NCBI GenBank assembly: GCA_035620975.1
Contig: DASPFV010000139.1
Coordinates: 1-23,366, forward strand
Reading direction: 5' to 3'
DNA length: 23,366 nucleotides
Source of the DNA: DASPFV01 sp035620975
Lineage (GTDB): Bacteria > Acidobacteriota > Vicinamibacteria > Vicinamibacterales > 2-12-FULL-66-21
In this document: one piece after another, positions 1-8,544 of the stretch
Layout of the letters: every line of letters begins with the position of its first letter
Position numbering within the stretch: position 1 is the first letter of the stretch
The notes under the pieces: model-generated
The model's input: only the letters and a program-made list of their open reading frames with translations
Told to the model about the DNA's origin: nothing
Databases searched by the model: none
Program-made: the position numbers and the translations under genes

Positions 1-4
1 TCAA

Positions 5-20
5 TGCAAGACCTGACCCC
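5..20. repeat. Copy of 16-bp terminal repeat (element end)
   Basis: The 16-mer TGCAAGACCTGACCCC is identical to the right terminal inverted repeat of the small element at 14601-14868 and to the reverse complement of its left end. It is probably the right end of another copy whose body lies outside the window. It is followed at once by a perfect 12-bp palindrome (CCCCGTACGGGG, 18-29). What is seen is the sequence identity; membership of a mobile or REP-like family is inferred. Confidence 0.6.
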
Positions 21-64
21 CGTACGGGGCACTAGTTGTAACGGACCGGGCGGGGAAATGGAAG

Positions 65-70
65 CATAAT
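65..70 (+). promoter_or_regulatory. -10-like hexamer, leaderless start of GNAT gene
   Basis: CATAAT matches the sigma-70 -10 consensus at five of six bases and lies 7 nt before the GTG at 78. Transcription would therefore begin at or next to the start codon. No Shine-Dalgarno sequence and no convincing -35 box are visible. The same spacing recurs at other starts in the window. Confidence 0.5.
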
Positions 71-77
71 TGCGCAC

Positions 78-734
78 GTGCCCATCATTCGGCAGGCCGC
101 GGCCGGCGACGAGCGGGGCGCCTTTTACGTCTGTCTCAAGACCGGCCATCACGGCCAGGACGCCGAGCCCTTCTTCCGCGAGGACCCGGACGCGCTCGCG
201 CGCATTTTCGTCGGCCCGTACCTCGCCTTCGAGCCCGATCTCAGCCTCGTTCTCGAGGACGACCGCGGCCTCTGCGGGTACGCGCTCGCCGCGCTCGACT
301 CGCGCGCCTTCTACGCGCGCTACGACACCGAGTGGCGACCACGGCTCTGCGCGCAGTTCCCCGAGCCGCACGGCAACCCGGATGCGTGGACGCGCGTCCA
401 GCACGTCTACCATGCGTACCATCACCCCGACTACTTCTGCCCCGAGCCTTACGCCGCCTATCCTTCGCACTTGCACATCGACCTGCTGCCCCGGGCCCAG
501 GGCCGCGGCTTCGGCCGGCTGATGCTCGACCAGGTGATGGACAGGCTGCGGCAGCGCGGCTCGCCCGGGGCGCACCTCGGCGTCAGCCCGCTGAACGCAC
601 GCGCCATCGGATTCTATCTGCGCCTCGGCTTCAGCGAACTGGTCCGGACCGGTACGCCAGAGGACGGCTGTGTCTACATGGGCAAGTCGGCCCGACCGCA
701 CAGCCCCTGCGCCCTCGACCGCGCGACGTCATGA
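78..734 (+). CDS. GNAT family N-acetyltransferase
   Basis: This is a 218-residue acetyl-CoA-dependent N-acetyltransferase, predicted cytoplasmic. The acetyl-CoA-binding motif A is clear: QGRGFG at residues 141-146, after a beta strand reading HLHIDLLP. It is followed by the typical C-terminal segment in which NARAIGFYLRLGF (173-185) matches the GNAT motif B region. The YPSHLHID stretch recalls the acetyltransferase-like domain of O-GlcNAcase and its bacterial relatives, but the acceptor cannot be read from the sequence. The first 130 residues are long for a minimal GNAT and rich in aromatic residues. The GTG start is chosen because a -10-like box lies 7 nt upstream and the fold begins at once (MPIIRQAAAGD). 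Its TGA overlaps the ATG of the aminotransferase gene (ATGA), so the two are translationally coupled. Context suggests an amino-sugar or amino-cyclitol acceptor; this is inference. Confidence 0.85.
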   Translation: MPIIRQAAAGDERGAFYVCLKTGHHGQDAEPFFREDPDALARIFVGPYLAFEPDLSLVLEDDRGLCGYALAALDSRAFYARYDTEWRPRLCAQFPEPHGNPDAWTRVQHVYHAYHHPDYFCPEPYAAYPSHLHIDLLPRAQGRGFGRLMLDQVMDRLRQRGSPGAHLGVSPLNARAIGFYLRLGFSELVRTGTPEDGCVYMGKSARPHSPCALDRATS

Positions 735-1984
735 ACCTGGCCCTGGACGGTGGCACGCCGGTTCGCACGAAGGCCTTCACCGCCTGGCCCGTCTTCGGCG
801 CCGCTGAAGAGGCCGCACTCCTGCGGGTCCTGCGGAGCGGCCATTGGGGTCGGCTCGACGGGGAGGAAGTGGCGCGCTTCGAGCGGCGCTTTGCCGCGCT
901 CCACGGCTGCGAGCACGGCATCGCCGTCGCCAATGGCACGGTCTCGCTGCGGATTGCGCTGCTGGCGACGGGCCTTCGCGCGGAGGACGAGGTGATCGTG
1001 CCTCCCTACACGTTCATCGCTACCGCGTCGGCCGTCCTCGAGTCCAACGCGGTGCCGGTGTTCGCGGACATCGATCTCGACACCTTCACGCTGGATCCCG
1101 CGGCCGTGGAAGCCGCCGTGACCCCGCGGACGAGGGCGATGATCCCCGTCCACTTCGCGGGGCACCCCGCCGACATGGACGCGCTGATGGCGATCGCCCG
1201 GGCGCACGGCCTGGTCGTGATCGAGGACGCCGCGCACGCCCACGCGGCCGGCTGGAACGGCCGGCCTGCCGGATCGCTCGGCGATCTCGGGTCGTTCTCG
1301 TTTCAGTCGAGCAAGAACCTGACGTCCGGTGAGGGGGGCATCATCGTCACCAACGACGATCGGATGGCCTCGGCGTGCCGATCGCTTCAGAACTGCGGCC
1401 GCACGCCGGGTGGCCTCTGGTACGAGCATCATGTCCTCGCCGGCAACTATCGGCTGGGTGAGTTCCAGGGTGCGATCCTCGACTGCCAGTTCGATCGGCT
1501 CGAAGAGCAGACCGGTCGACGCGACGATAACGGGCAGTACCTTGCGTCCCGGCTGTCGGCGGTTCCGGGGCTGCACCCGCAGAAGCGGGCTGCCTGGTGC
1601 TCGCGTCACAGCCATCATCTCTTCATGCTGCGGCTGGACGCCGTGGAATTCGGGGCGCCGCGGGCCGCGGTGCTCGAAGCGCTGCAGGCGGAAGGGATTC
1701 CGTGCTCGGGCGGGTACGCTTTCTCCCTGCCGCATCAGCCCCTCTTTCGCAATCGGGCGTACGGTCCGTATGTGCCCGGGCAATCCGGTCAGGCCCCAGC
1801 CCGACCCGCCGCGTGCCCGCGGAGCGATCGCGTCTGCGAGCAGGCCATCTGGCTCGGCCAGAACCTGCTGCTGGGCCCGCGGACCGACATGGACGACATC
1901 GTGCGCGCGTTCGAGAAGGTGTACGAGCACCGCGAGCACCTGCGCGTCCGGGCGGGGAACGCCACGACAGGCAGCCGTGGCTGA
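731..1984 (+). CDS. DegT/DnrJ/EryC1/StrS-type PLP aminotransferase
   Basis: This 417-residue, fold-type I PLP enzyme belongs to the sugar/cyclitol aminotransferase family. It opens with LALDGGTPVRT, typical of the AHBA-synthase/StsC-like branch. The substrate loop PPYTFIATAS lies at 91-100, the PLP-pyridine aspartate is D166 in EDAAHA, and the Schiff-base lysine is K195 in SSKNLTSGEGG. Length and motif order fit the family, so the enzyme should be active. Such enzymes move an amino group, usually from Glu or Gln, to a keto-sugar or keto-cyclitol, or act as dehydratases or isomerases. The frame stays open upstream to 332, but that part overlaps the acetyltransferase gene in another frame, and the family N-terminus starts at 731. 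It overlaps both neighbours, within an operon whose other members are an acetyltransferase and a sugar permease. An amino-sugar substrate is plausible but not shown. Confidence 0.92.
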   Translation: MNLALDGGTPVRTKAFTAWPVFGAAEEAALLRVLRSGHWGRLDGEEVARFERRFAALHGCEHGIAVANGTVSLRIALLATGLRAEDEVIVPPYTFIATASAVLESNAVPVFADIDLDTFTLDPAAVEAAVTPRTRAMIPVHFAGHPADMDALMAIARAHGLVVIEDAAHAHAAGWNGRPAGSLGDLGSFSFQSSKNLTSGEGGIIVTNDDRMASACRSLQNCGRTPGGLWYEHHVLAGNYRLGEFQGAILDCQFDRLEEQTGRRDDNGQYLASRLSAVPGLHPQKRAAWCSRHSHHLFMLRLDAVEFGAPRAAVLEALQAEGIPCSGGYAFSLPHQPLFRNRAYGPYVPGQSGQAPARPAACPRSDRVCEQAIWLGQNLLLGPRTDMDDIVRAFEKVYEHREHLRVRAGNATTGSRG

Positions 1985-3232
1985 CGCCCGCGTGACCGTG
2001 AATCCGGCGGTGCGGGCGCTGACGCGGTTCGGCGAGAACCCGTACGTCTCCGCGATACGCGCCGGACTGGTGGCCGTGGTCCCGCTGACGATCATCGGCG
2101 GGCTCTTCATGATCGTCGCCTACCTCCCCGTGCCCGGCTGGGACATGCGCGTGGCTCCCTGGCTTCCGCTGCTCCAGGTGCCCGTCACGGCCACGTTCGG
2201 CGTTCTGGCACTCGTGGCCTGCTTCTCGATTGCGTACGAGCTCGGACGGCGCCTCGGGCAGGAGCCATCGGCCAGCGCGCTGATGGCCACGGTCGCCTTT
2301 CTGCTGATCCAGATCGACGCGCGGGATCACGTGCTCCGCATGGACGGCCTCGGGTCGGCCGGGCTGTTCACAGCGATGCTCGTCGCGATCGTCAGCGTCC
2401 GGGTGCAGGCGTTCTTCACCGGGCGGCGGCTCGTGATCGCGATGCCGGCGGGCGTTCCCGACGTCGTCGCGCAGTCGTTCCTGGCGCTGACGCCGCTCGT
2501 GTTCCTCGTGCTGGTGTTCTGGATCGTGCGGTTCCTGCTGGGCGTGGACATCGACCGGATCGTGCGACAGATATTCGCGCCGCTCGTGTTCGCGCTCGAC
2601 ACGCTGCCGGGCATTCTCGCGTATGCGTTCCTCGTCACGCTGCTCTGGTCGGTGGGCATCAACGGCGACAACGCCGTGGATGTCGTGGTGGCGCCGGTGT
2701 TCCTGCAGTATCTGTCGGAGAACGTCGCCGCGATGACGCAGGGTGAGCCGCTGCCGCACGTGACGGCCTACGGGTTCTTCACGACGTTCGTGAACGTCGG
2801 AGGCACCGGTGCGACGATTGCCCTCGCGCTGCTCCTGTGGCGCTCCCGGGATGCGGGGTTCAGGAAGGTCAGCCGGCTCTCGCTCCCGACGCAGATCTTC
2901 CAGATCAACGAGCCGATCTTCTTCGGCCTGCCGATCGTGCTGAACCCGGTGTTCATGATTCCTTACATCCTGAACGCGCTCATCCTCACGGCCTCCACGT
3001 ACTTGTTGATGTACTGGAGTCTCATCCACCGCCCGTTCGTGAACGTGCCGTGGACGACGCCGCCGATCATCGGGCATTACCTGGTCTCGGGCGGGGACTG
3101 GCGCGCGGCTGTCTGGGGTGCCGTATCGCTCCTGCTGGCCATCCTGGTGTACCTGCCGTTTGCACGCGCGGCCGAACGGCACCGGCTTCACATGACCGCT
3201 CGACCGGATGTGCAGCCGCTCGAGGCCGCCGA

Positions 3233-3236
<4 letters not shown>
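1977..3236 (+). CDS. Orphan PTS EIIC, lactose/cellobiose (CelB-like) family
   Basis: This 419-residue polytopic inner-membrane protein has about ten hydrophobic segments. It carries the EIIC-Lac/Cel signatures: WSVGING at 224-230, INEPIFFGLPIVLNP at 310-324 and VPWTTPPIIGHYL at 357-369. Length is normal for CelB/ChbC/LacE. These proteins form the sugar channel of a phosphotransferase system and pass the sugar to EIIB for phosphorylation. No EIIA, EIIB, HPr or EI gene is in the window. In the family the first motif usually reads WxxGIHG; here its histidine is asparagine (N229), while the glutamate of NEP (E312) is kept. Together these suggest transport without, or with altered, phosphorylation; this is inference. 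The GTG at 1977 overlaps the aminotransferase stop by 8 bp; GTGs at 1992 and 1998 are alternatives. Its TGA overlaps the ATG of the next gene. Confidence 0.9.
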
Positions 3237-4885
<1,649 letters not shown>

Positions 4886-4900
4886 CGGCCGCGTTCACCT

Positions 4901-4922
4901 TCTCGCGGCGGGATCCGCGAGA
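4901..4922. terminator. Hairpin between convergent genes
   Basis: A perfect 8-bp stem, TCTCGCGG/CCGCGAGA, with a 6-nt loop starts 16 nt after the stop of the secreted-protein gene and sits between two convergent genes. The stem is itself flanked by a direct repeat, TTCACCT (4894-4900 and 4923-4929). There is no T-tract, so an intrinsic terminator is only possible. The rest of the 158-bp gap up to 5043 shows nothing else. Confidence 0.35.
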
Positions 4923-5043
4923 TTCACCTGTGTCGAGCACATATCCCTGATTGGGGACACCGAGTCCTGCCCGTCGCAATTACGGTGACGCACAAGGCGG
5001 CTAGGAACGCATCGCCGGCCGAATGCCACCGGAATTACGAAAC

Positions 5044-6909
5044 TCAGGACTGAGCTTCGGCCTGGAAGAACGCGTTCGCGTCGCGGTACTCGAACCCGAG
5101 CCGCCGTGCGAATCCGGGGTCCTGCGGCCCGGCGCCTACGTACAGGCACCGCGCGGGATCCAGCCGATAGCGCTGGATGAAGACGACGCCGAGCCCCGGC
5201 AGCGGCTTGCGGCACCAGCAGACCGGCGGCCCGGCGCCGTGCGGACAGTACGCGATGTCGAGATCGACGTCGAGCAATTCCCGGGTGCGCACGAACCCCG
5301 CCTCGACCACGTCCTGGCCGACCTCGCCGGCTTCGATTTCCGGATGCCAGGAAACGCCGAGCAGCCGCCACCCATCGGCGGCATAGCGCTTCAGGACCTC
5401 CCGGCGGCCCGGAATGATCTCGATGTCGTCCGGCGACGCCGGAGCCGGTCCGCCAGGCCGGCTGCGGCGAAGGACGTTGTCGAGCCAGAAGATCACGGCT
5501 CGATTGGAGCAGTCGGGATCCCGCCTGCGCTCGAATCGCACGACCTCGATGCTCGAGAAGCCCTCGGTGTCGTCGGGCGGCTCCAGCTCCCGCTGATACC
5601 GGAACTGCACGCCCGGACCGAAGATCTCGGGTTCTCGCGCGGATCGTCGTCGCAGCTCGCGAGGGGTGGGCAGGCATCCGCGCGAGACCACCAGGCGCCA
5701 TGCGGCATTCACCTGCGCATCTTCGACGGCCGTGTCGAGCCACACACACCGGACGGGCACCCCCCGCGTCCAGGCCGCCGCGAGCACCGCGGCGCGCGAC
5801 TTCCGCGACACGTAGGTGTTGTCCAGGACGATGCGGGACGCGCCTCCTTCGAGGGCGCGCTCGAGCGAGGCCGCGAGATCGCGCAGCGTTCCGCCGCTCT
5901 CATCACGATTCAGCCGGGTGTAGCCACGCCCGACGAACGCGGCGGCGAGCGTGCTCTTGCCCGCCCCGGGGATGCCCATGATGAGCACGATCTCCCTGCC
6001 GCCGGCAGAGTCTGGAGAAGGCCTGGCCCGGGACTGACGGAGCTTCATCACCCGGCCGGCCGGGAAGTGGTCATCGAGCTGCGCGCGTTCGTCGTCCGAC
6101 AGAGCGATCGCGTGCGCTCGCGCGACCGAGCGGGCCGTTTCGATCCGGGTCGCGCCGGGAAGGGGCACGACGAGCGGCGACAACGCGAGGAGCCAGGCGA
6201 GCGCGATCTCGAACGGCGTCGCGCCGTGCCGTTCCGCAACCTCCCGGAGCACCGGATCCGCGAGAGTACGGCGCCTGCGCTGCGGGCCGCCCAGCGGCCG
6301 GTGCGCGAGCAGCAGGATGCCGTTCGCGATGCAGTGCTCGACGACCCCATTCAGGACGCTCGCGTCGTGCCAGACGCTCAACTCGACCTGTACCGCCGCG
6401 ATCTCGGTGATGGCGCACGCGGCTTGGATCTGGCCGACGGTCACGTTGCAGAGTCCGATGGCCTCGATGATGCGGTCGCGCTTCAGCGCGTGGAGGGCTC
6501 GAACGCTCGTCGTCAGCGGCGTCCGGGGATCGGGTGCGTGCAGCTGGTAGAGCGGGATCCGCTCCAGCCCGAGCGCACGGCGGCTCGCCTCGCAGGCCGT
6601 CGCGAGCGTGCGGCTGCGGCCGTCCGCCACCCAGGCGCCGTGGGGCCGCGTCAGGCCGCCCTTCGTCGCCACCAGGATGCGTTCGCGCTCGCCGGTCCAG
6701 CTCGCGAGTGCCCTGGCCACGAGTCTCTCGTTGTGGCCGGTCTCGGACGCGTCGAGGCAGTAGGCGTCGGCCGTGTCGACGAACGTGATGCCGGCATCGA
6801 ACGCCGCATGCAGGACCCGGATGGCGCGCTCGTCGTCGCGGTCGCGCTCCGTCGAGAGGCGCATGGTGCCGAGTCCGAGCCACCGCTGATCGCGCAGCGC
6901 GCGGAGCAT
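5044..6909 (-). CDS. Aldo/keto reductase-polynucleotide kinase-HAD fusion protein
   Basis: A single 621-residue frame carries three domains. Residues 1-283 are an aldo/keto reductase with the full catalytic tetrad D45, Y50, K83 and H124. Residues about 305-460 are a P-loop kinase with Walker A GIPGAGKST (312-320), NRDES (334-338) and LDNTYVSRKSRAAVL (362-376). These last segments closely recall the 5'-kinase domain of PNKP/T4 Pnkp. Residues about 470-615 are a HisB/GmhB-like HAD domain with a zinc site of the type CPH...CWC (C555, H557, C564, C566) and the RKP motif (R567-P569). HAD motif I reads VIFWLDNVL, with W475 where the nucleophilic Asp should be. Motif IV reads VGAGPQD, with its first acid missing, so phosphatase activity is doubtful. 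The frame stays open to 7092, but that part is tandem repeat. ATG 6909 is chosen because a -10-like box lies 7 nt upstream. M288, near the domain junction, could be an internal start. Confidence 0.85.
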   Translation of the reverse strand: MLRALRDQRWLGLGTMRLSTERDRDDERAIRVLHAAFDAGITFVDTADAYCLDASETGHNERLVARALASWTGERERILVATKGGLTRPHGAWVADGRSRTLATACEASRRALGLERIPLYQLHAPDPRTPLTTSVRALHALKRDRIIEAIGLCNVTVGQIQAACAITEIAAVQVELSVWHDASVLNGVVEHCIANGILLLAHRPLGGPQRRRRTLADPVLREVAERHGATPFEIALAWLLALSPLVVPLPGATRIETARSVARAHAIALSDDERAQLDDHFPAGRVMKLRQSRARPSPDSAGGREIVLIMGIPGAGKSTLAAAFVGRGYTRLNRDESGGTLRDLAASLERALEGGASRIVLDNTYVSRKSRAAVLAAAWTRGVPVRCVWLDTAVEDAQVNAAWRLVVSRGCLPTPRELRRRSAREPEIFGPGVQFRYQRELEPPDDTEGFSSIEVVRFERRRDPDCSNRAVIFWLDNVLRRSRPGGPAPASPDDIEIIPGRREVLKRYAADGWRLLGVSWHPEIEAGEVGQDVVEAGFVRTRELLDVDLDIAYCPHGAGPPVCWCRKPLPGLGVVFIQRYRLDPARCLYVGAGPQDPGFARRLGFEYRDANAFFQAEAQS

Positions 6910-6916
6910 GGCGTCG

Positions 6917-6922
6917 AGTGTA
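6917..6922 (-). promoter_or_regulatory. -10-like hexamer, leaderless start of fusion gene
   Basis: On the minus strand TACACT (four of six consensus bases, with the key T, A and final T present) lies 7 nt before the ATG at 6909. It would place the transcription start at the start codon and leave the upstream repeats untranscribed. There is no Shine-Dalgarno sequence. Confidence 0.4.
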
Positions 6923-6957
6923 ATCGCGGATTGGCGCTCGTGGATCGGCCTGGATTC

Positions 6958-7080
6958 CTCGGCGCCCGGGACGCGGATGTCCGCGGATTCACGCGATTGC
7001 TCGGCGCCCGGGACGCGGATGGCCGCGGATTCGCGCGGATCGCTCGGCGCACGGGGACGCGGATGATGCGCGGATGTGCG
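6958..7080. repeat. Three tandem copies of a ~42-bp intergenic repeat
   Basis: Units begin at 6958 (42 bp), 7000 (43 bp) and 7043 (about 38 bp, degenerate). All begin CTCGGCGC and contain a run like GGACGCGGAT followed by further CGCGGAT words. Because 42 is a multiple of three, the minus-strand frame stays open and would read as repeated IRVPGAE words, which extends the apparent frame of the fusion gene. It looks non-coding, since a promoter-like box lies between it and the first domain. No function is known to me. Confidence 0.75.
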
Positions 7081-7099
7081 CCGAATGCTCACACGCGCT

Positions 7100-7149
7100 G
7101 AACCATGAACCCGGAACCTGGAAACCTGGGACCTTGAACCTTGAATCTG
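7100..7149. repeat. Degenerate heptanucleotide tandem array (GAACCTK)
   Basis: Seven successive units read GAACCAT, GAACCCG, GAACCTG, GAAACCTG, GGACCTT, GAACCTT and GAATCTG. They sit just beyond the 3' end of the MFS gene and upstream of the fusion gene. The AT-richer composition and short period mark it as a simple repeat, not coding sequence. Confidence 0.8.
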
Positions 7150-7152
7150 AGT

Positions 7153-8364
7153 TCAACGCTCGCCGGACTCCACGAGAACCGGCTGATGGACCAGGCTCGA
7201 TGCGTCGCCCGAGGGCACGCAGCGGATCACGCGCTCATGGACGAGCATCAGCGAGGTTGAGAGCACGGCGAGCGTGAACAGGAACACTCCGAATCCGAAG
7301 GTGTCCGCCAGGACCCCGAGCATCGACGGCACGACGGCCTGCCCGAGAGCGGCGCCCGCAACCTGAAAACCAACGGCGTTGGCGGCATGCCGCGCTCCGA
7401 CGCGCGCGGGGGTGACCGCGATGAGCGACGGGAAGATCGGCCCGGCCGCCGTTCCCGCGAGCACCAGCCCGGCGAGCGACCATCCGAACCCGAACACTGC
7501 GAGACCGGCGGCCACGAGGGCGGTGCTGATGCGGAGGAGCGGCACAATGCCGACACGAACGACGAGCGCCGCGCCAAGCAGCCGGCCGGCGGTCAATGCG
7601 GCCCAGTACGCGCTCGTCCACGCGGCCGCCGACATCGGCTCGACGGCACGGGCCTCCGTCAGGACCGTATAGGCCCAGGAGCCTACCGACAGCTCGACTC
7701 CGGTGTAGAGCACGAACAGGGCGATGCTCCAGCGCGCCACTGGCAGCCCGAGCGTCTCCAGAATCGACACCGGCGGTCCCACCCGAGCTCCCGTTTTCCC
7801 GTCCCGGGTCGCGGCCGGCCAGGCGTGTAGGGTCGCCAGAAAGGCCAGGCCGAGCGCGACCTGTGCGGCCGCTACCAGCTGGTAGCCTCGCTGCCATGGC
7901 AGCTGCGCTGCGAAGACGGCGATCATGATCGCCGGACCGCTCGCCGCCCCGACGCCGTAGCACGCGTGGAGCCAGTTGAGCATCCGGGGGCCGTGATGAG
8001 TGGCCGCGTAGGTGTTGATGCCTGTGTCAATCCCGCCCGCTCCGGCTCCGGCGACCGACGCCAGCGCCACCATGACCCACCAGGCCGGCGCCGCGGTATA
8101 GCCGAAGAGACTGGCTGCCGTCGCGAGACAGCTTGCCGCCAGCAGCGCGCCGAGGCCCATCCCGCGTACGAGGTACCCGCCCGAGAAGCTCGAGACGACA
8201 TACCCCGCCGTGAACGAGATCAACAGCGCGCCGAGCGCGTCGAGTGGGAGCTCGAACCCGTCGCGGATGGAGGGCCATGCCACTCCCAGCAGGCCGTCGG
8301 GCAGGCCGAGGCCGATGAACGCGACCGACGCCAGCGCCGGCAATGCCCATGCGCTCCGCGACAT
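7153..8364 (-). CDS. Major facilitator superfamily transporter
   Basis: This 403-residue inner-membrane protein has about 12 hydrophobic segments in two halves, of normal MFS length. It opens with SVAFIGLGLPDGLLGVAWPSIRDGFELP, the first helix and loop of sugar-transporter or drug-efflux-type MFS proteins. It has small-residue helix motifs (GAGAGGIDTGINTY) and a second-half helix GTAAGPIFPSLIAV typical of the FucP-like/YfkF-like branch. The substrate cannot be assigned. ATG 8364 (MSRSAWALP) is chosen over the frame start at 8430, because the 22 extra residues are polar and not family-like. No Shine-Dalgarno sequence is seen; a weak TACGGT lies 11 nt upstream on the minus strand. It is divergent from the orphan permease, with a 180-bp gap that shows no clear operator. 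Confidence 0.88.
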   Translation of the reverse strand: MSRSAWALPALASVAFIGLGLPDGLLGVAWPSIRDGFELPLDALGALLISFTAGYVVSSFSGGYLVRGMGLGALLAASCLATAASLFGYTAAPAWWVMVALASVAGAGAGGIDTGINTYAATHHGPRMLNWLHACYGVGAASGPAIMIAVFAAQLPWQRGYQLVAAAQVALGLAFLATLHAWPAATRDGKTGARVGPPVSILETLGLPVARWSIALFVLYTGVELSVGSWAYTVLTEARAVEPMSAAAWTSAYWAALTAGRLLGAALVVRVGIVPLLRISTALVAAGLAVFGFGWSLAGLVLAGTAAGPIFPSLIAVTPARVGARHAANAVGFQVAGAALGQAVVPSMLGVLADTFGFGVFLFTLAVLSTSLMLVHERVIRCVPSGDASSLVHQPVLVESGER

Positions 8365-8521
8365 TAGTCTGGTGGACCGTATCCTCGAAATGTTGAGTCG
8401 TCCCGCTCCGCAGTCGTCGGGATCAATCACCCGGGGCGATTACGGGGTGGGGATCGGAGCCTCACGTTAGGATGCCCCCGGATTTACCGCCGTTTCAGCA
8501 GTGGAAGCAAACCCTTGGTCG

Positions 8522-8527
8522 TATTTT
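8522..8527 (+). promoter_or_regulatory. Possible -10 of ADOP permease gene
   Basis: TATTTT, the most AT-rich patch in the 180-bp divergent gap, ends 17 nt before ATG 8545 and would give a leader of about 10 nt. There is no convincing -35 box, so this is weak evidence. Confidence 0.3.
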
Positions 8528-8544
8528 TCCGTCCAACCGGGGTC

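Noticed and set aside
674..2110. 478-codon minus-strand frame opposite the aminotransferase
   Set aside because: It is an antisense shadow of a well-supported PLP enzyme in GC-rich DNA; the translation is low-complexity and Arg-rich, with no domain.
4901..4922. Strong rho-independent terminator
   Set aside because: The hairpin is perfect but has no T-tract, so it is listed only as a low-confidence possible terminator.
6910..7092. 61-residue N-terminal extension of the fusion protein
   Set aside because: It is encoded by tandem repeats, lies upstream of a -10-like box next to ATG 6909, and is not part of any aldo/keto reductase fold.
5023..7101. 692-codon plus-strand frame opposite the fusion gene
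   Set aside because: It is a mirror of the fusion gene, with no domains and compositionally biased, whereas the minus frame has three recognised domains.
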